From the NCBI GenBank assembly GCA_015487905.1, contig WFOX01000122.1, positions 1-9,687 on the forward strand: 9,687 bases of DNA. The letters run 5' to 3'. A program made the position numbers and the translations under genes. This DNA is from Mariprofundales bacterium (GTDB taxonomy: Bacteria; Pseudomonadota; Zetaproteobacteria; Mariprofundales; S012-25). This document shows positions 1 to 6,176 of this stretch, piece after piece (positions within the stretch are counted from its first letter, which is position 1; the number at the start of each line of letters is the position of its first letter). Under the pieces are notes generated by a model. It was not told the DNA's origin, searched no databases, and saw nothing but the letters and a program-made list of their open reading frames with translations.

Positions 1-35
1 CTGACGGCGGGAATGTCCGGTGCGCGTGCGGCCAC
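1..35 (-). CDS. secY: Possible 5' end of secY (preprotein translocase subunit SecY), cut by window edge
   Basis: After the L15 stop codon a GTG lies 3 bases downstream and opens a frame (M-A-A-R-A-P-D-I-P-A-V) that runs off the left edge of the window. A weak purine stretch (GGGA) sits about 8 bases before the GTG. In nearly all bacteria with this gene order, the gene after rplO is secY, the channel-forming membrane protein of the Sec translocase. The assignment rests on position only: eleven residues are too few to recognise the family, and no membrane segment is visible yet. The true start could lie outside the window, or the next gene could be different. Confidence 0.35.
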   Translation of the reverse strand, partial: MAARAPDIPAV

Positions 36-38
36 CGC

Positions 39-482
39 TTAGTTCCCGCCCACGATCACGCGACCGCCTGCGGCCTCCACCTTCGCGACCGCCGTCTTGG
101 AAGCCGCATCCACCTGCACGGTGAGCGCATGCGCAAGCTCGCCTTCGCCCAAGAGCTTCACGGGCGCCTTCTTCTTGCGCAAAAGCCCGGCCTTGGCGAG
201 CGCTTCGCGATCCACCACCGCCCCCTCGGGAAAGCGCGCAAGATCACGCACATTCACAATCGCATACTCCACCTTCGCAAGCGGCCGAAAGCCGCGCTTC
301 GGAAGCCGGCGCACGAGCGGCATCTGGCCGCCCTCAAAGCCCGGCGGCACCGTATCGCGCGCCTTTTGTCCTTTTTGGCCGCGGCAGCATGTCTTGCCGT
401 GCCCCGATCCCGTGCCGCATCCCACGCGCTTTTTGCGCTTGCGCGCACCAGGATTCGGCGAAAGCGCATTAAGCCGCAGCAT
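39..482 (-). CDS. rplO: 50S ribosomal protein L15
   Basis: L15 is a late-assembly protein of the large subunit that binds 23S rRNA. The 147-residue product shows the glycine-rich N-terminal rRNA-binding tail (RVGCGTGSGHGKT at residues 19-31, then RGQKGQ), followed by the signature GFEGGQMPLVRRLPKRGF (about residues 48-65) and the C-terminal globular domain ending in VIVGGN. The ATG at 482 is chosen because it gives the usual N-terminus (MLRLNALSPNPG) and has GGAGG six bases upstream; an in-frame ATG at 503 would add seven atypical residues. This start lies inside rpmD, giving a 14-base overlap. Odd detail: cysteines at residues 22, 32 and 33 in the RNA-binding tail, where Arg or Gly are common in familiar homologues. 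Family assignment is certain. Confidence 0.97.
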   Translation of the reverse strand: MLRLNALSPNPGARKRKKRVGCGTGSGHGKTCCRGQKGQKARDTVPPGFEGGQMPLVRRLPKRGFRPLAKVEYAIVNVRDLARFPEGAVVDREALAKAGLLRKKKAPVKLLGEGELAHALTVQVDAASKTAVAKVEAAGGRVIVGGN

Positions 483-672
483 CGTTCGCCTCCACTTGCT
501 CAACCTCTACGAGATGCGCGACCTTGCGGATCATGCCGCGGATCGCAGGCGTATCCTCAAGCTCGCGCACGCGCCCGATCTTGCCAAGCCCAAGCCCCTT
601 GATCGTCGCGCGCTGGCGCTTCGTGCAACCAATCGTGCTTCTTACCTGACGCACGCGAATCTTTCCTGCCAT
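469..672 (-). CDS. rpmD: 50S ribosomal protein L30
   Basis: L30 is a small large-subunit protein with a ferredoxin-like fold, absent from some bacterial lineages. The 67-residue product starts MAGKIRVRQVRSTIG and contains the family core CTKRQRATIKGLGLGKIGR (about residues 16-34), then the helix with IRGMIRKVAHLVEVEQ. It is slightly longer than the usual ~60 residues because of a short C-terminal tail (EANDAAA). Two ATG codons stand in tandem at 675 and 672. The second is preferred because it is six bases from the AGGGGG purine run, the first only three. The upstream in-frame extension to 732 overlaps rpsE and is rejected. The gene follows rpsE closely and its 3' end overlaps the rplO start by 14 bases. 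Confidence 0.94.
   Translation of the reverse strand: MAGKIRVRQVRSTIGCTKRQRATIKGLGLGKIGRVRELEDTPAIRGMIRKVAHLVEVEQVEANDAAA
489..493 (-). promoter_or_regulatory. Ribosome binding site of rplO inside rpmD
   Basis: GGAGG on the minus strand, six bases before the ATG at 482. It lies within the last codons of rpmD and decides the rplO start in favour of 482 over the in-frame ATG at 503. Confidence 0.7.
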
Positions 673-682
673 CATCCGCCCC

Positions 683-1165
683 CTAGGCCGCTTCCTTGCC
701 GCGCCGGCGCATGACCTGCTCGGGCGTCTCAAGCTGCATCAGCGCATCAAAGGTCGCGCGCACGGTGTTGATCGGGTTGCGCGAGCCTAAGACCTTCGTG
801 AGCACATCGCGGATGCCCGCCGCATCCATGACCGCGCGCACGACACTGCCCGCGATCACGCCCGTGCCTTCGCTTGCCGGCTTGAGCAGCACGCGGGTCG
901 CATCCTGGCGCCCGACCACCTCAAAGTGGATCGTCGTGCCGCGCCTGGGCACATAGATCAGCGAACGCTTCGCGATCTCGGTCGCCTTGCGGATCGCATC
1001 GGGCACCTCTTTTGCGCGCGCATGCCCGAAGCCGACATGGCCGTCGCCGTCGCCGACGACCATGAGCGCCGTAAAGCCCATGCGCCGACCGCCCGCGACG
1101 GTCTTGGACACGCGGTTGATGTATACGAGCTTTTCTTGCAGCTCCAACTCGTCCGGATTGATCAT
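683..1165 (-). CDS. rpsE: 30S ribosomal protein S5
   Basis: S5 sits at the mRNA entry side of the small subunit and affects decoding fidelity; known mutations in its N-terminal loop confer spectinomycin resistance. The 160-residue product has that loop (NRVSKTVAGGRRMGF, about residues 17-31), the dsRBD-like N-terminal domain with VVGDGDGHVGFGHARAKEVP (about 36-55), and the C-terminal domain with GTGVIAGSVVRAVMDAAG and DVLTKVLGSRNPIN. It begins directly at the conserved INPDELELQEK, with no long N-terminal extension. The ATG at 1165 follows a GGAGAGG sequence that overlaps the rplR stop codon (TAGGAGAGG), which suggests re-initiation by ribosomes finishing rplR. Length and motifs match the family well. 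Confidence 0.98.
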   Translation of the reverse strand: MINPDELELQEKLVYINRVSKTVAGGRRMGFTALMVVGDGDGHVGFGHARAKEVPDAIRKATEIAKRSLIYVPRRGTTIHFEVVGRQDATRVLLKPASEGTGVIAGSVVRAVMDAAGIRDVLTKVLGSRNPINTVRATFDALMQLETPEQVMRRRGKEAA

Positions 1166-1174
1166 GGCCCTCTC

Positions 1175-1528
1175 CTAAAACTCAAGCCCTGCTTCGCGCG
1201 CGGCCTCAGCAAGCGCCTTCACGCGCCCGTGATACTTATAAGGCCCGCGATCAAAGGCCACCTTCTTGACACCCTTGGCGAGCGCGCGCTCGGCGACCAA
1301 GCGCCCCACGGCCGCCGCACCCTCTTTCGTGCAGCCGCCTTCCACGCCCTTCTCCAGCGTGGATGCCGCTGCAATCGTGTGGCCCGTTTTGTCGTCAATC
1401 ACCTGCGCATAGATGTGGCGATTGGAACGAAACACGGAAAGCCGCGGGCGCCCTGAGGCCTTCACACGCGCGCGCACGCGCCGCGTGCGACGAACCTTGG
1501 CATCGTATTCATACCGCTTGACCGGCAC
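1175..1528 (-). CDS. rplR: 50S ribosomal protein L18
   Basis: L18 binds 5S rRNA together with L5 and helps dock it on the large subunit. The 117-residue product shows the basic N-terminal tail (RRTRRVRARV, about residues 13-22), the core motif GRPRLSVFRSNRHIYAQVID (about 26-45), VGRLVAERALAKGVKKVAFDR, and the C-terminal YHGRVKALAEAAREAGLEF, all in family order. The start is a GTG at 1528, seven bases after GGAGG, which itself follows the rplF stop immediately. This gives a product of normal length (115-120). An ATG start is not available at a sensible position. Confidence 0.98.
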   Translation of the reverse strand: MPVKRYEYDAKVRRTRRVRARVKASGRPRLSVFRSNRHIYAQVIDDKTGHTIAAASTLEKGVEGGCTKEGAAAVGRLVAERALAKGVKKVAFDRGPYKYHGRVKALAEAAREAGLEF

Positions 1529-1540
1529 CGTCGCTCCTCC

Positions 1541-2089
1541 TTAGGCCTTCTTGCCTTCTTTCATCATGATTTGCTCACCCGCATAGCGCACGCCCTTGCC
1601 CTTGTAAGGCTCCGGCGGACGGAAGGCGCGGATTTCCGCTGCGACTTGTCCCACCTTCTGCTTGTCTATGCCGGAGACCACGATCTTCGTGGCCCCATCC
1701 ACCTTCACCTCCACGCCCGCCGGCGGCTCGTATTCTACGGGATGCGAAAAACCAAGCTGCAACACGACCTTTTTCCCCTGCTGCTGTGCGCGATAGCCGA
1801 CACCGTGCAGCTCCAGCACCTTCGTGAAGCCCTCGGACACGCCCTTGACGGCATTCGCGAACAAGGCCCGCGCCGTGCCGTAAAGCGCGCGCAAGCGCTT
1901 TTGCTCGCGCTTGCCCACGCCTTCGGCGATCGCAAAGCGCACTTCGTCGTTGTCTATCTGCACCTCAATGCCCGCAAACAAGGGGCTAACAAGCTCCCCC
2001 TTCGGGCCTTTCACGCGCAGCTGCGCACCCTCTTGGCGCACCTCCACGCCCTTGGGAAGCTTGACCGGCAAGCGCCCGATGCGCGACAT
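1541..2089 (-). CDS. rplF: 50S ribosomal protein L6
   Basis: L6 is a two-domain large-subunit protein near the sarcin-ricin loop and the factor-binding site. The 182-residue product starts MSRIGRLPVKLPKGVEV, has the first RRM-like domain with VKGPKGEL, and the second with GFTKVLELHGVGYRAQQQGK, LGFSHPVEYEPPAGV, and the signature RPPEPYKGKGVRYAGE near the C-terminus. An in-frame start at 2116 would add nine residues overlapping rpsH. The ATG at 2089 is preferred because it gives the classic N-terminus and has GGAGG six bases upstream, right after the rpsH stop. The C-terminus carries a short basic tail (MMKEGKKA). Confidence 0.98.
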   Translation of the reverse strand: MSRIGRLPVKLPKGVEVRQEGAQLRVKGPKGELVSPLFAGIEVQIDNDEVRFAIAEGVGKREQKRLRALYGTARALFANAVKGVSEGFTKVLELHGVGYRAQQQGKKVVLQLGFSHPVEYEPPAGVEVKVDGATKIVVSGIDKQKVGQVAAEIRAFRPPEPYKGKGVRYAGEQIMMKEGKKA

Positions 2090-2095
2090 CTCTTG

Positions 2096-2100
2096 CCTCC
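2096..2100 (-). promoter_or_regulatory. Ribosome binding site of rplF
   Basis: GGAGG starts immediately after the rpsH TGA and lies six bases before the ATG at 2089. It selects this ATG over the longer in-frame start at 2116. Confidence 0.7.
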
Positions 2101-2496
2101 TCAAAACACCGTGCAAATGAGCTCGCCGCCGACGCGCAGCTTGCGCGCCTCGCGATCCGTAAGCACCCCTTTGGAGGTGCTCAAAATCGCAATGCCAAAG
2201 CCGTTTTTCACGCGCGGGATTTCGTCCGCACCGACATAGACGCGCCGCCCGGGCTTGGAAATGCGCCGCAACTCGCGGATCGCAGGGCGCCCTTCCTCAT
2301 CGTAGCGCAAGGTGATGCGCAGCACAGGCTTGCCCGCGCGCCGCTCCACGCGCGCCGCCTTCACATAGCCCTCGCGGCGTAGGATCTTTGCAATCTCATG
2401 CTTCAAACGACTTGCGGGCATCTCCACGCGCTCGTGCCGCGCAAGCTGCGCGTTGCGAATGCGCGCGAGCATGTCCGCAATCGGATCCGTCATCAT
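2101..2496 (-). CDS. rpsH: 30S ribosomal protein S8
   Basis: S8 is a primary 16S rRNA binder (helix 21). In E. coli it is the translational repressor of the spc operon, acting on the L5 region; whether that applies here cannot be seen. The 131-residue product has the N-terminal signature TDPIADMLARIRNAQLARHE, the middle segment MPASRLKHEIAKILRREGY, and the C-terminal rRNA-binding signature (KPGRRVYVGADEIPRVKNGF then GIAILSTSKGVLTDREARK). Two tandem ATG codons occur (2496 and 2493). The first is annotated because the AAGGGGG purine run is seven bases away; the choice changes one residue only. It follows rpsN after 13 bases. Confidence 0.98.
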   Translation of the reverse strand: MMTDPIADMLARIRNAQLARHERVEMPASRLKHEIAKILRREGYVKAARVERRAGKPVLRITLRYDEEGRPAIRELRRISKPGRRVYVGADEIPRVKNGFGIAILSTSKGVLTDREARKLRVGGELICTVF

Positions 2497-2509
2497 CGCC
2501 CAGCCCCCT

Positions 2510-2695
2510 TCACCAACTCGCCTTGCGCATGCCCGGGATCAGGCCCTGCAAGGCATACTTGCGCAGGCAGCAGCGGCAAAGCATGAAGTCGCGATACACG
2601 GCGCGCGCCCGCCCGCACTCCTTGCAGCGCGTATAGGCGCGCACCTTGAACTTCGGCTTGCGATTGGCCTTTGCAATCATCCGCTTGGAAGCCAT
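2510..2695 (-). CDS. rpsN: 30S ribosomal protein S14, zinc-binding type (S14 type Z)
   Basis: S14 is a late-binding protein in the head of the small subunit near the A site. At 61 residues this is the short C+ form, not the ~100-residue zinc-free form of E. coli. Zinc ligands are visible as CxxC pairs: Cys24/Cys27 (YTRCKEC) and Cys40/Cys43 (LCRCC); an extra cysteine at 42 makes the second pair read C-R-C-C. The C-terminal GLIPGMRKASW is the family hallmark. The ATG at 2695 is preceded by a very strong GGAGGG that begins right after the rplE TAA. In organisms with both S14 forms, the C+ form is replaced under zinc shortage; no second copy is in this window. Confidence 0.98.
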   Translation of the reverse strand: MASKRMIAKANRKPKFKVRAYTRCKECGRARAVYRDFMLCRCCLRKYALQGLIPGMRKASW

Positions 2696-2704
2696 CGTCC
2701 CTCC

Positions 2705-3244
2705 TTATTTGCGAAACGGCATGCCGAAGGCCGCAAGCAATGCGCGCCCCTCCTCATCCGTTTCGGCCGTCGTGCAGATCGTGATGTCCATGCCGCGCAC
2801 CTTATCCACCTTGTCGTAATCAATCTCGGGGAAGATGATCTGCTCCCGCACGCCGAGCGTGTAGTTGCCGTGCCCGTCAAACGCGCGCGGGCTCAGCCCC
2901 CGAAAGTCGCGGATGCGCGGCAGCGCAAGATTGATGAGCCGATCCAAAAACTCATACATGCGCTCGCGCCTGAGCGTCACCTTGCAGCCGATCGGCATAC
3001 CTTTGCGGATTTTGAAGCCTGCAATGGACTTGCGCGCACGCGTCATCATTGGCTTTTGCCCCGTGATGAGCGCAAGATCGCGCATCGCGTTCTCTAGCGC
3101 CTTCGGATTGTGCGCGCCCTCGCCCACACCCATGTTCACGACGATCTTCACAAGCCTTGGCACCTGCATGATGTTCTTGTAGCCGAACTGCTGCATGAGT
3201 TCCGGCCGAATCTTCGTCTCATAAAGCTCTTTGAGCCGCGCCAT
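2705..3244 (-). CDS. rplE: 50S ribosomal protein L5
   Basis: L5 binds 5S rRNA, forms part of the central protuberance and contacts P-site tRNA and S13. The 179-residue product has the N-terminal LYETKIRPELMQQFGYKNIM, the signature VPRLVKIVVNMGVGEG (about residues 28-43), ITGQKPMMTRARKSIAGFKI, the ARK/MPIGCKVTLRR segment, and the C-terminal FPEIDYDKVDKVRGMDITI with a FGMPFRK ending. Length and motif order are as usual for bacteria. The ATG at 3244 lies four bases after GAGGTG, which overlaps the rplX stop codon. The adjacent S14 and L18 genes keep the usual spc order. Confidence 0.98.
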   Translation of the reverse strand: MARLKELYETKIRPELMQQFGYKNIMQVPRLVKIVVNMGVGEGAHNPKALENAMRDLALITGQKPMMTRARKSIAGFKIRKGMPIGCKVTLRRERMYEFLDRLINLALPRIRDFRGLSPRAFDGHGNYTLGVREQIIFPEIDYDKVDKVRGMDITICTTAETDEEGRALLAAFGMPFRK

Positions 3245-3252
3245 CGTTCACC

Positions 3253-3591
3253 TCACCGATCCACGACTTCGCCGCACTTTTTGCACACGCGCACCTTGCG
3301 CCCATCCTCCAGCACCCTCATCCCCAAGCGCACGCCGCGCTCGCATTTGGGGCAATAGAACATGACATTGGAGATGTGGATGGGCGCCTCGGTTTCCAAA
3401 ATCCCGCCCTTCGTGCGCTCGCTTGCGCGCACATGCTTTTTCACGCGGTTCACGCCTGCGACCAGCACGCGCCCCTCTTTGCGCAGCACGCGCAAGACCT
3501 TGCCGCGCGCGCCGCGATCCTTGCCCGCGATCACGACGACTTCGTCTCCGCTTTTGATCTTCGTCTTTCGCACTTGTCCCGCCACGCTCAC
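3253..3591 (-). CDS. rplX: 50S ribosomal protein L24 with C-terminal four-cysteine module
   Basis: L24 is one of the first proteins to bind 23S rRNA and lies near the peptide exit. The 112-residue product has the KOW motif region (SGDEVVVIAGKDRGARGKVL, about residues 14-33), the conserved VNRVKKHVR, and APIHISNVM. The C-terminal part has CPKC at 80-83 and CKKC at 103-106, likely a zinc-ribbon-like site as in many bacteria. Start choice is uncertain. GTG at 3591 overlaps the rplN stop as GTGA, like other junctions here, but is only three bases from GGAGGT. GTG at 3585 (two residues shorter) is nine bases away and is a fair alternative. Confidence 0.96.
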   Translation of the reverse strand: MSVAGQVRKTKIKSGDEVVVIAGKDRGARGKVLRVLRKEGRVLVAGVNRVKKHVRASERTKGGILETEAPIHISNVMFYCPKCERGVRLGMRVLEDGRKVRVCKKCGEVVDR

Positions 3592-3956
3592 AACACCTCC
3601 GGCGCAAGTGAGATGATCTTCATAAAGCCCTTCGTGCGCAGCTCGCGCGTCACAGGGCCGAAGATGCGCGTGCCGATCGGCTCGCCCTGGCGGTTGATGA
3701 GCACCGCTGCGTTTTCGTCAAAGCGGATCGCCGAGCCATCGGGCCGCTTGAGCTCTTTCTTCGTGCGCACGACGACCGCGCGCTGCACATCGCCCTTCTT
3801 CACGCGACCGCCCGGAATCGCTTCCTTCACGGCCACGACGATCACATCGCCGATGCGCGCATAGCGCCTTCCCGTGCCGCCGAGCACCTTGATGCAAGCC
3901 ACCTTCTTCGCGCCCGAGTTGTCGGCCACATTCAGCATCGTCTCCGCCTGAATCAT
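3588..3956 (-). CDS. rplN: 50S ribosomal protein L14
   Basis: L14 contacts 23S rRNA at the subunit interface (bridges to 16S helix 14) and is the docking site of the silencing factor RsfS. At 122 residues it has the exact usual length. The N-terminal MIQAETMLNVADNSGAKKV, CIKVLGG, GDVIVVAVKEAIPGG with VKKGDVQRAVVVRTKKE, the signature RFDENAAVLIN, and the C-terminal GTRIFGPVTRELR are all present. The ATG at 3956 is 12 bases from the rpsQ stop, with an AAGGGGG purine run between. Its TGA stop overlaps the proposed GTG of rplX. Confidence 0.98.
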   Translation of the reverse strand: MIQAETMLNVADNSGAKKVACIKVLGGTGRRYARIGDVIVVAVKEAIPGGRVKKGDVQRAVVVRTKKELKRPDGSAIRFDENAAVLINRQGEPIGTRIFGPVTRELRTKGFMKIISLAPEVL

Positions 3957-3968
3957 CGCCGCACCCCC

Positions 3969-4238
3969 TTACAGGCGCTTCGCACGCTCAAGGATTTCCA
4001 CGAGCATCCAACGCTTGCGCCGCGAAAGCGGCCGATGCTCAATGATGCGCACGCGATCGCCGACATTGCAGGCGTTTTCGGGATCGTGCGCCATAAACTT
4101 CTTGTGCTTGGTCACGGTCTTCTTATAACGCGGATGCAAAAAGCGCCGCTCCACCTGCACCACGATGGTTTTGTCCGGCGCATTGGACACGACCACGCCC
4201 TCAAGCACGCGCTTATTGGTCTTTTTCTTCTCAGCCAT
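3969..4238 (-). CDS. rpsQ: 30S ribosomal protein S17
   Basis: S17 is an OB-fold primary 16S rRNA binder. The 89-residue product shows LEGVVVSNAPDKTIVVQVER (about residues 12-31), then HPRYKKTVTKHKKFMAHDPE, and the S17 signature GDRVRIIEHRPLSRRKRWML near the C-terminus. The ATG at 4238 is chosen: GGAGG lies six bases upstream, and it yields MAEKKKTNKRV. A GTG at 4253 would add five unusual residues (MRRRP). The start lies inside rpmC, overlapping it by eight bases (ATGGCTGA), which points to translational coupling. Confidence 0.97.
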   Translation of the reverse strand: MAEKKKTNKRVLEGVVVSNAPDKTIVVQVERRFLHPRYKKTVTKHKKFMAHDPENACNVGDRVRIIEHRPLSRRKRWMLVEILERAKRL

Positions 4239-4452
4239 TGGCCGCCTCCGCACGCCTGCGCTCGTTCAAAATCGTTTTGATGCGCGCAATCTCGCGCTTC
4301 ACCTGCCGAATGCGCGCAGGATTGGCAAGCTGCATCGTCGCTTTTTGGAAGCGCAGCTTCATCAGCTCCGCAGAAAGCTCCTCCAATCGTTCGCGCAGCT
4401 TGGCGTCATCCAGCTTGCGAAGCTCGCTTGCCTTCATGGGCTTGTCGCTCAT
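4231..4452 (-). CDS. rpmC: 50S ribosomal protein L29
   Basis: L29 is a small two-helix coiled protein near the polypeptide exit tunnel, beside L23. The 73-residue product has the KASELRKL start of helix 1 (about residues 7-14), LEELSAELMKLRFQKAT, the family motif QLANPARIRQVKREIARIKT (about 41-60), and a charged C-terminal tail (RRRAEAANG). The ATG at 4452 overlaps the rplP stop as ATGA and lies seven bases after GGGAGG, so it is preferred over the in-frame ATG at 4437. Its own 3' end overlaps rpsQ by eight bases. Confidence 0.96.
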   Translation of the reverse strand: MSDKPMKASELRKLDDAKLRERLEELSAELMKLRFQKATMQLANPARIRQVKREIARIKTILNERRRAEAANG

Positions 4453-4871
4453 CGGCCGCCCTCCCGCACCACAATCTTCGTGCGCAGAGGCAGCTTGGAC
4501 TGTGCAAGCCTGAGCGCTTCGCGCGCGACATCCTCGCGCACGCCGCCCACCTCATAAAGGATGCGTCCCGCTTTGACGGCCGCGACCCAATACTCCGGCG
4601 AACCCTTGCCGCTTCCCATGCGCACCTCGGCAGGCTTTTTCGTCACGGGAAGATCCGGAAAGATGCGGATCCACACGCGCCCCTGACGCTTGAGGTGGCG
4701 CGTGATGGCCACACGCGCGGCCTCAATCTGCCGCGCCGTGATGCGCCCTCCCTCCAGCGCCTTGAGCCCAATGTCGCCGAAGTGAAGGCGCGCACCGCGC
4801 GCAGCCTTGCCGCGCACGCGCCGAAGCTCCTTGTGATGCTTGCGCCACTTGACCTTTTTCGGCTGCAACAT
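4449..4871 (-). CDS. rplP: 50S ribosomal protein L16
   Basis: L16 lies near the peptidyl-transferase centre and the A-site tRNA elbow and is added late in assembly. The 140-residue product begins MLQPKKVKWRKHHKELRRVRG, has LKALEGGRITARQIEAARVA (about residues 37-56), IRIFPDLPVTKKPAEVRMGS (about 69-88) and GKGSPEYWVA. The arginine in AEVRMG (residue 84) corresponds to the residue that is hydroxylated in E. coli L16; modification here is unknown. The ATG at 4871 is eight bases after AGGAG, which directly follows the rpsC TAA. Length is typical for the family. Confidence 0.98.
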   Translation of the reverse strand: MLQPKKVKWRKHHKELRRVRGKAARGARLHFGDIGLKALEGGRITARQIEAARVAITRHLKRQGRVWIRIFPDLPVTKKPAEVRMGSGKGSPEYWVAAVKAGRILYEVGGVREDVAREALRLAQSKLPLRTKIVVREGGR

Positions 4872-4884
4872 CGCGCCTGCTCCT

Positions 4885-5526
4885 TTAGCTCAATTCCTCG
4901 TCAAAGGTCTCGCCGTGGAAGATCCAGACCTTGACGCCGATCACGCCATAGGTCGTCTTCGCCTCGGCAAAGCCATAGTCAATGTTTGCGCGCAGGGTCT
5001 GCAACGGCACGCGGCCCTCCAAATACCACTCGCGCCGCGCGATCTCAGCACCCCCAAGCCTTCCTGAGCACATGACCTTGACACCCTTCGCACCCATGCG
5101 CATCGCGTTTTGCACGGCACGCTTCATCGCACGGCGAAAGGCCACGCGCCGCTCAATCTGAAAGGCGATGTTTTCAGCCACAAGCTGTGCATCGGCATCG
5201 GGGCTTCTGACCTCGGCAATGCGGATGTCGGGCTTGATGCCAAAGACCTCGCCGATCTCCTCGCGCAGCGCCTCAATCTCGGCGCCCTTGCGCCCGATCA
5301 CGACCCCTGGCCGCGCTGTGTGCACGGTGATCTTCATGCCGCCGCCGCGCCGTTCAATGACGATGCGCGACACCCCACCGTGCTTGAGTCGCTCCTTGAT
5401 GAAGCGACGAATGCGCAAATCCTCCAAAAGCCACGCGGCGAAGTTCTTTTTGTCCGCATACCAAACGGAATCCCAGCCGCGCGTGATGCCAAGCCGAAAG
5501 CCAATCGGATGAACCTTTTGTCCCAT
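4885..5526 (-). CDS. rpsC: 30S ribosomal protein S3
   Basis: S3 lies at the mRNA entry channel and contributes to helicase activity of the ribosome. The 213-residue product starts with the universal MGQKVHPIGFRLGITRGWDS. The KH type II domain follows, with the nucleic-acid-binding loop VIGRKGAEI at about residues 76-84. The C-terminal domain carries RRAMKRAVQNAMRMGAKGVK, GRLGGAEIARREWYLEGRVP and GVIGVKVWIFHGE. It ends shortly after that (TFDEELS), without the longer basic tail some lineages carry. The ATG at 5526 is three bases from the rplV stop, and an AAGGGG run inside the rplV end serves as ribosome binding site. Confidence 0.98.
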   Translation of the reverse strand: MGQKVHPIGFRLGITRGWDSVWYADKKNFAAWLLEDLRIRRFIKERLKHGGVSRIVIERRGGGMKITVHTARPGVVIGRKGAEIEALREEIGEVFGIKPDIRIAEVRSPDADAQLVAENIAFQIERRVAFRRAMKRAVQNAMRMGAKGVKVMCSGRLGGAEIARREWYLEGRVPLQTLRANIDYGFAEAKTTYGVIGVKVWIFHGETFDEELS

Positions 5527-5529
5527 CCT

Positions 5530-5877
5530 CTAACCCCTTTCGCTTACGCCGACGATCAAATGACTCAGGCGGTGATAGCGCCTGCGGATGCGCCCCATGC
5601 CCTTCGGGCGCCAGCGCTTGAGTGTGGTGCCCTCATCCACGCGACACTCCACGATGACGAGGCTGTCAATATCAAGCCCGTGGTTTTCCTCGGCATTCGC
5701 GATCGCCGAGCGCACGACCTTTTCAAACATCCGCGCGCCTTTCTTCGGCGTAAGACGCAAAATCGCGAGCGCCCGATCCACAGGCAACCCACGGATCATG
5801 TCGGCCACCAGCCGCGCCTTGCGCGGCGAGATGCGCTGATTGCGTGCAATCGCGCGCACGATTGTCGTTTCCGCCAT
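5530..5877 (-). CDS. rplV: 50S ribosomal protein L22
   Basis: L22 lines the peptide exit tunnel with its long beta-hairpin; mutations there give macrolide resistance in other bacteria. The 115-residue product shows RNQRISPRKARLVADMIRGL (about residues 12-31), AIANAEENHGLDIDSLVIVE, and the hairpin segment RWRPKGMGRIRRRYHRLSHL (about 88-107). The ATG at 5877 is chosen, five bases after GAGGG and giving the usual length. A GTG at 5889 would overlap the rpsS stop as GTGA and add four residues (MRAA) but lacks a good binding site, though it cannot be excluded. No deletion is visible in the hairpin. Confidence 0.97.
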   Translation of the reverse strand: MAETTIVRAIARNQRISPRKARLVADMIRGLPVDRALAILRLTPKKGARMFEKVVRSAIANAEENHGLDIDSLVIVECRVDEGTTLKRWRPKGMGRIRRRYHRLSHLIVGVSERG

Positions 5878-5885
5878 CGCCGCCC

Positions 5886-6164
5886 TCACTTCTTCTTGGC
5901 CTTCTTGTCGGCGCCGTGGCCGTAGTAGGTGCGCGTGGGCGCGAACTCGCCGAGCTTGTGCCCGACCATGTTCTCGGTCACGAACACCGGAATGAACTTG
6001 CGGCCGTTATGCACGGCGAAGTGCAGGCCGACGAAATCCGGCGTGATCGTGGAGCGCCGCGACCACGTCTTGATCACGCCCTTGAGCTTGCCCGCGCGCG
6101 CCTTTTCAATCTTGCGCATCAAGGACGGCTCTACATACGGCCCTTTTTTCAACGACCTCGGCAT
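5886..6164 (-). CDS. rpsS: 30S ribosomal protein S19
   Basis: S19 forms a complex with S13 in the head of the small subunit and contacts A-site tRNA. The 92-residue product has the N-terminal MPRSLKKGPYVEPSLMRKIE, then the family core IKTWSRRSTITPDFVGLHFA (about residues 31-50), VHNGRKFIPVFVTENMVGHK (about 51-70), LGEFAPTRTYYGHG, and a lysine-rich tail (DKKAKKK). The ATG at 6164 is 12 bases from the rplB stop with a GGGGG purine run between. Length and motifs are normal. Confidence 0.98.
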   Translation of the reverse strand: MPRSLKKGPYVEPSLMRKIEKARAGKLKGVIKTWSRRSTITPDFVGLHFAVHNGRKFIPVFVTENMVGHKLGEFAPTRTYYGHGADKKAKKK

Positions 6165-6176
6165 CGCCTCGCCCCC

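Noticed and set aside
254..469. Minus-strand ATG frame starting at the rpmD stop (TAATG) and running inside rplO
   Set aside because: The TAATG looks like translational coupling, but the frame is not the L15 frame and gives an Arg/Ala-rich shadow peptide. L15 itself has a better start at 482.
97..714. Long plus-strand open frames opposite rplO and rpmD, and similar ones opposite most other genes
   Set aside because: They are mirror products of GC-rich codon use in the minus-strand genes. None has a convincing ribosome binding site or recognisable protein content.
5886..5889. GTG overlapping the rpsS stop (GTGA) as the rplV start
   Set aside because: It lacks a proper ribosome binding site and adds residues not typical of L22. 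ATG at 5877 has GAGGG at suitable distance. It remains a minor possibility.
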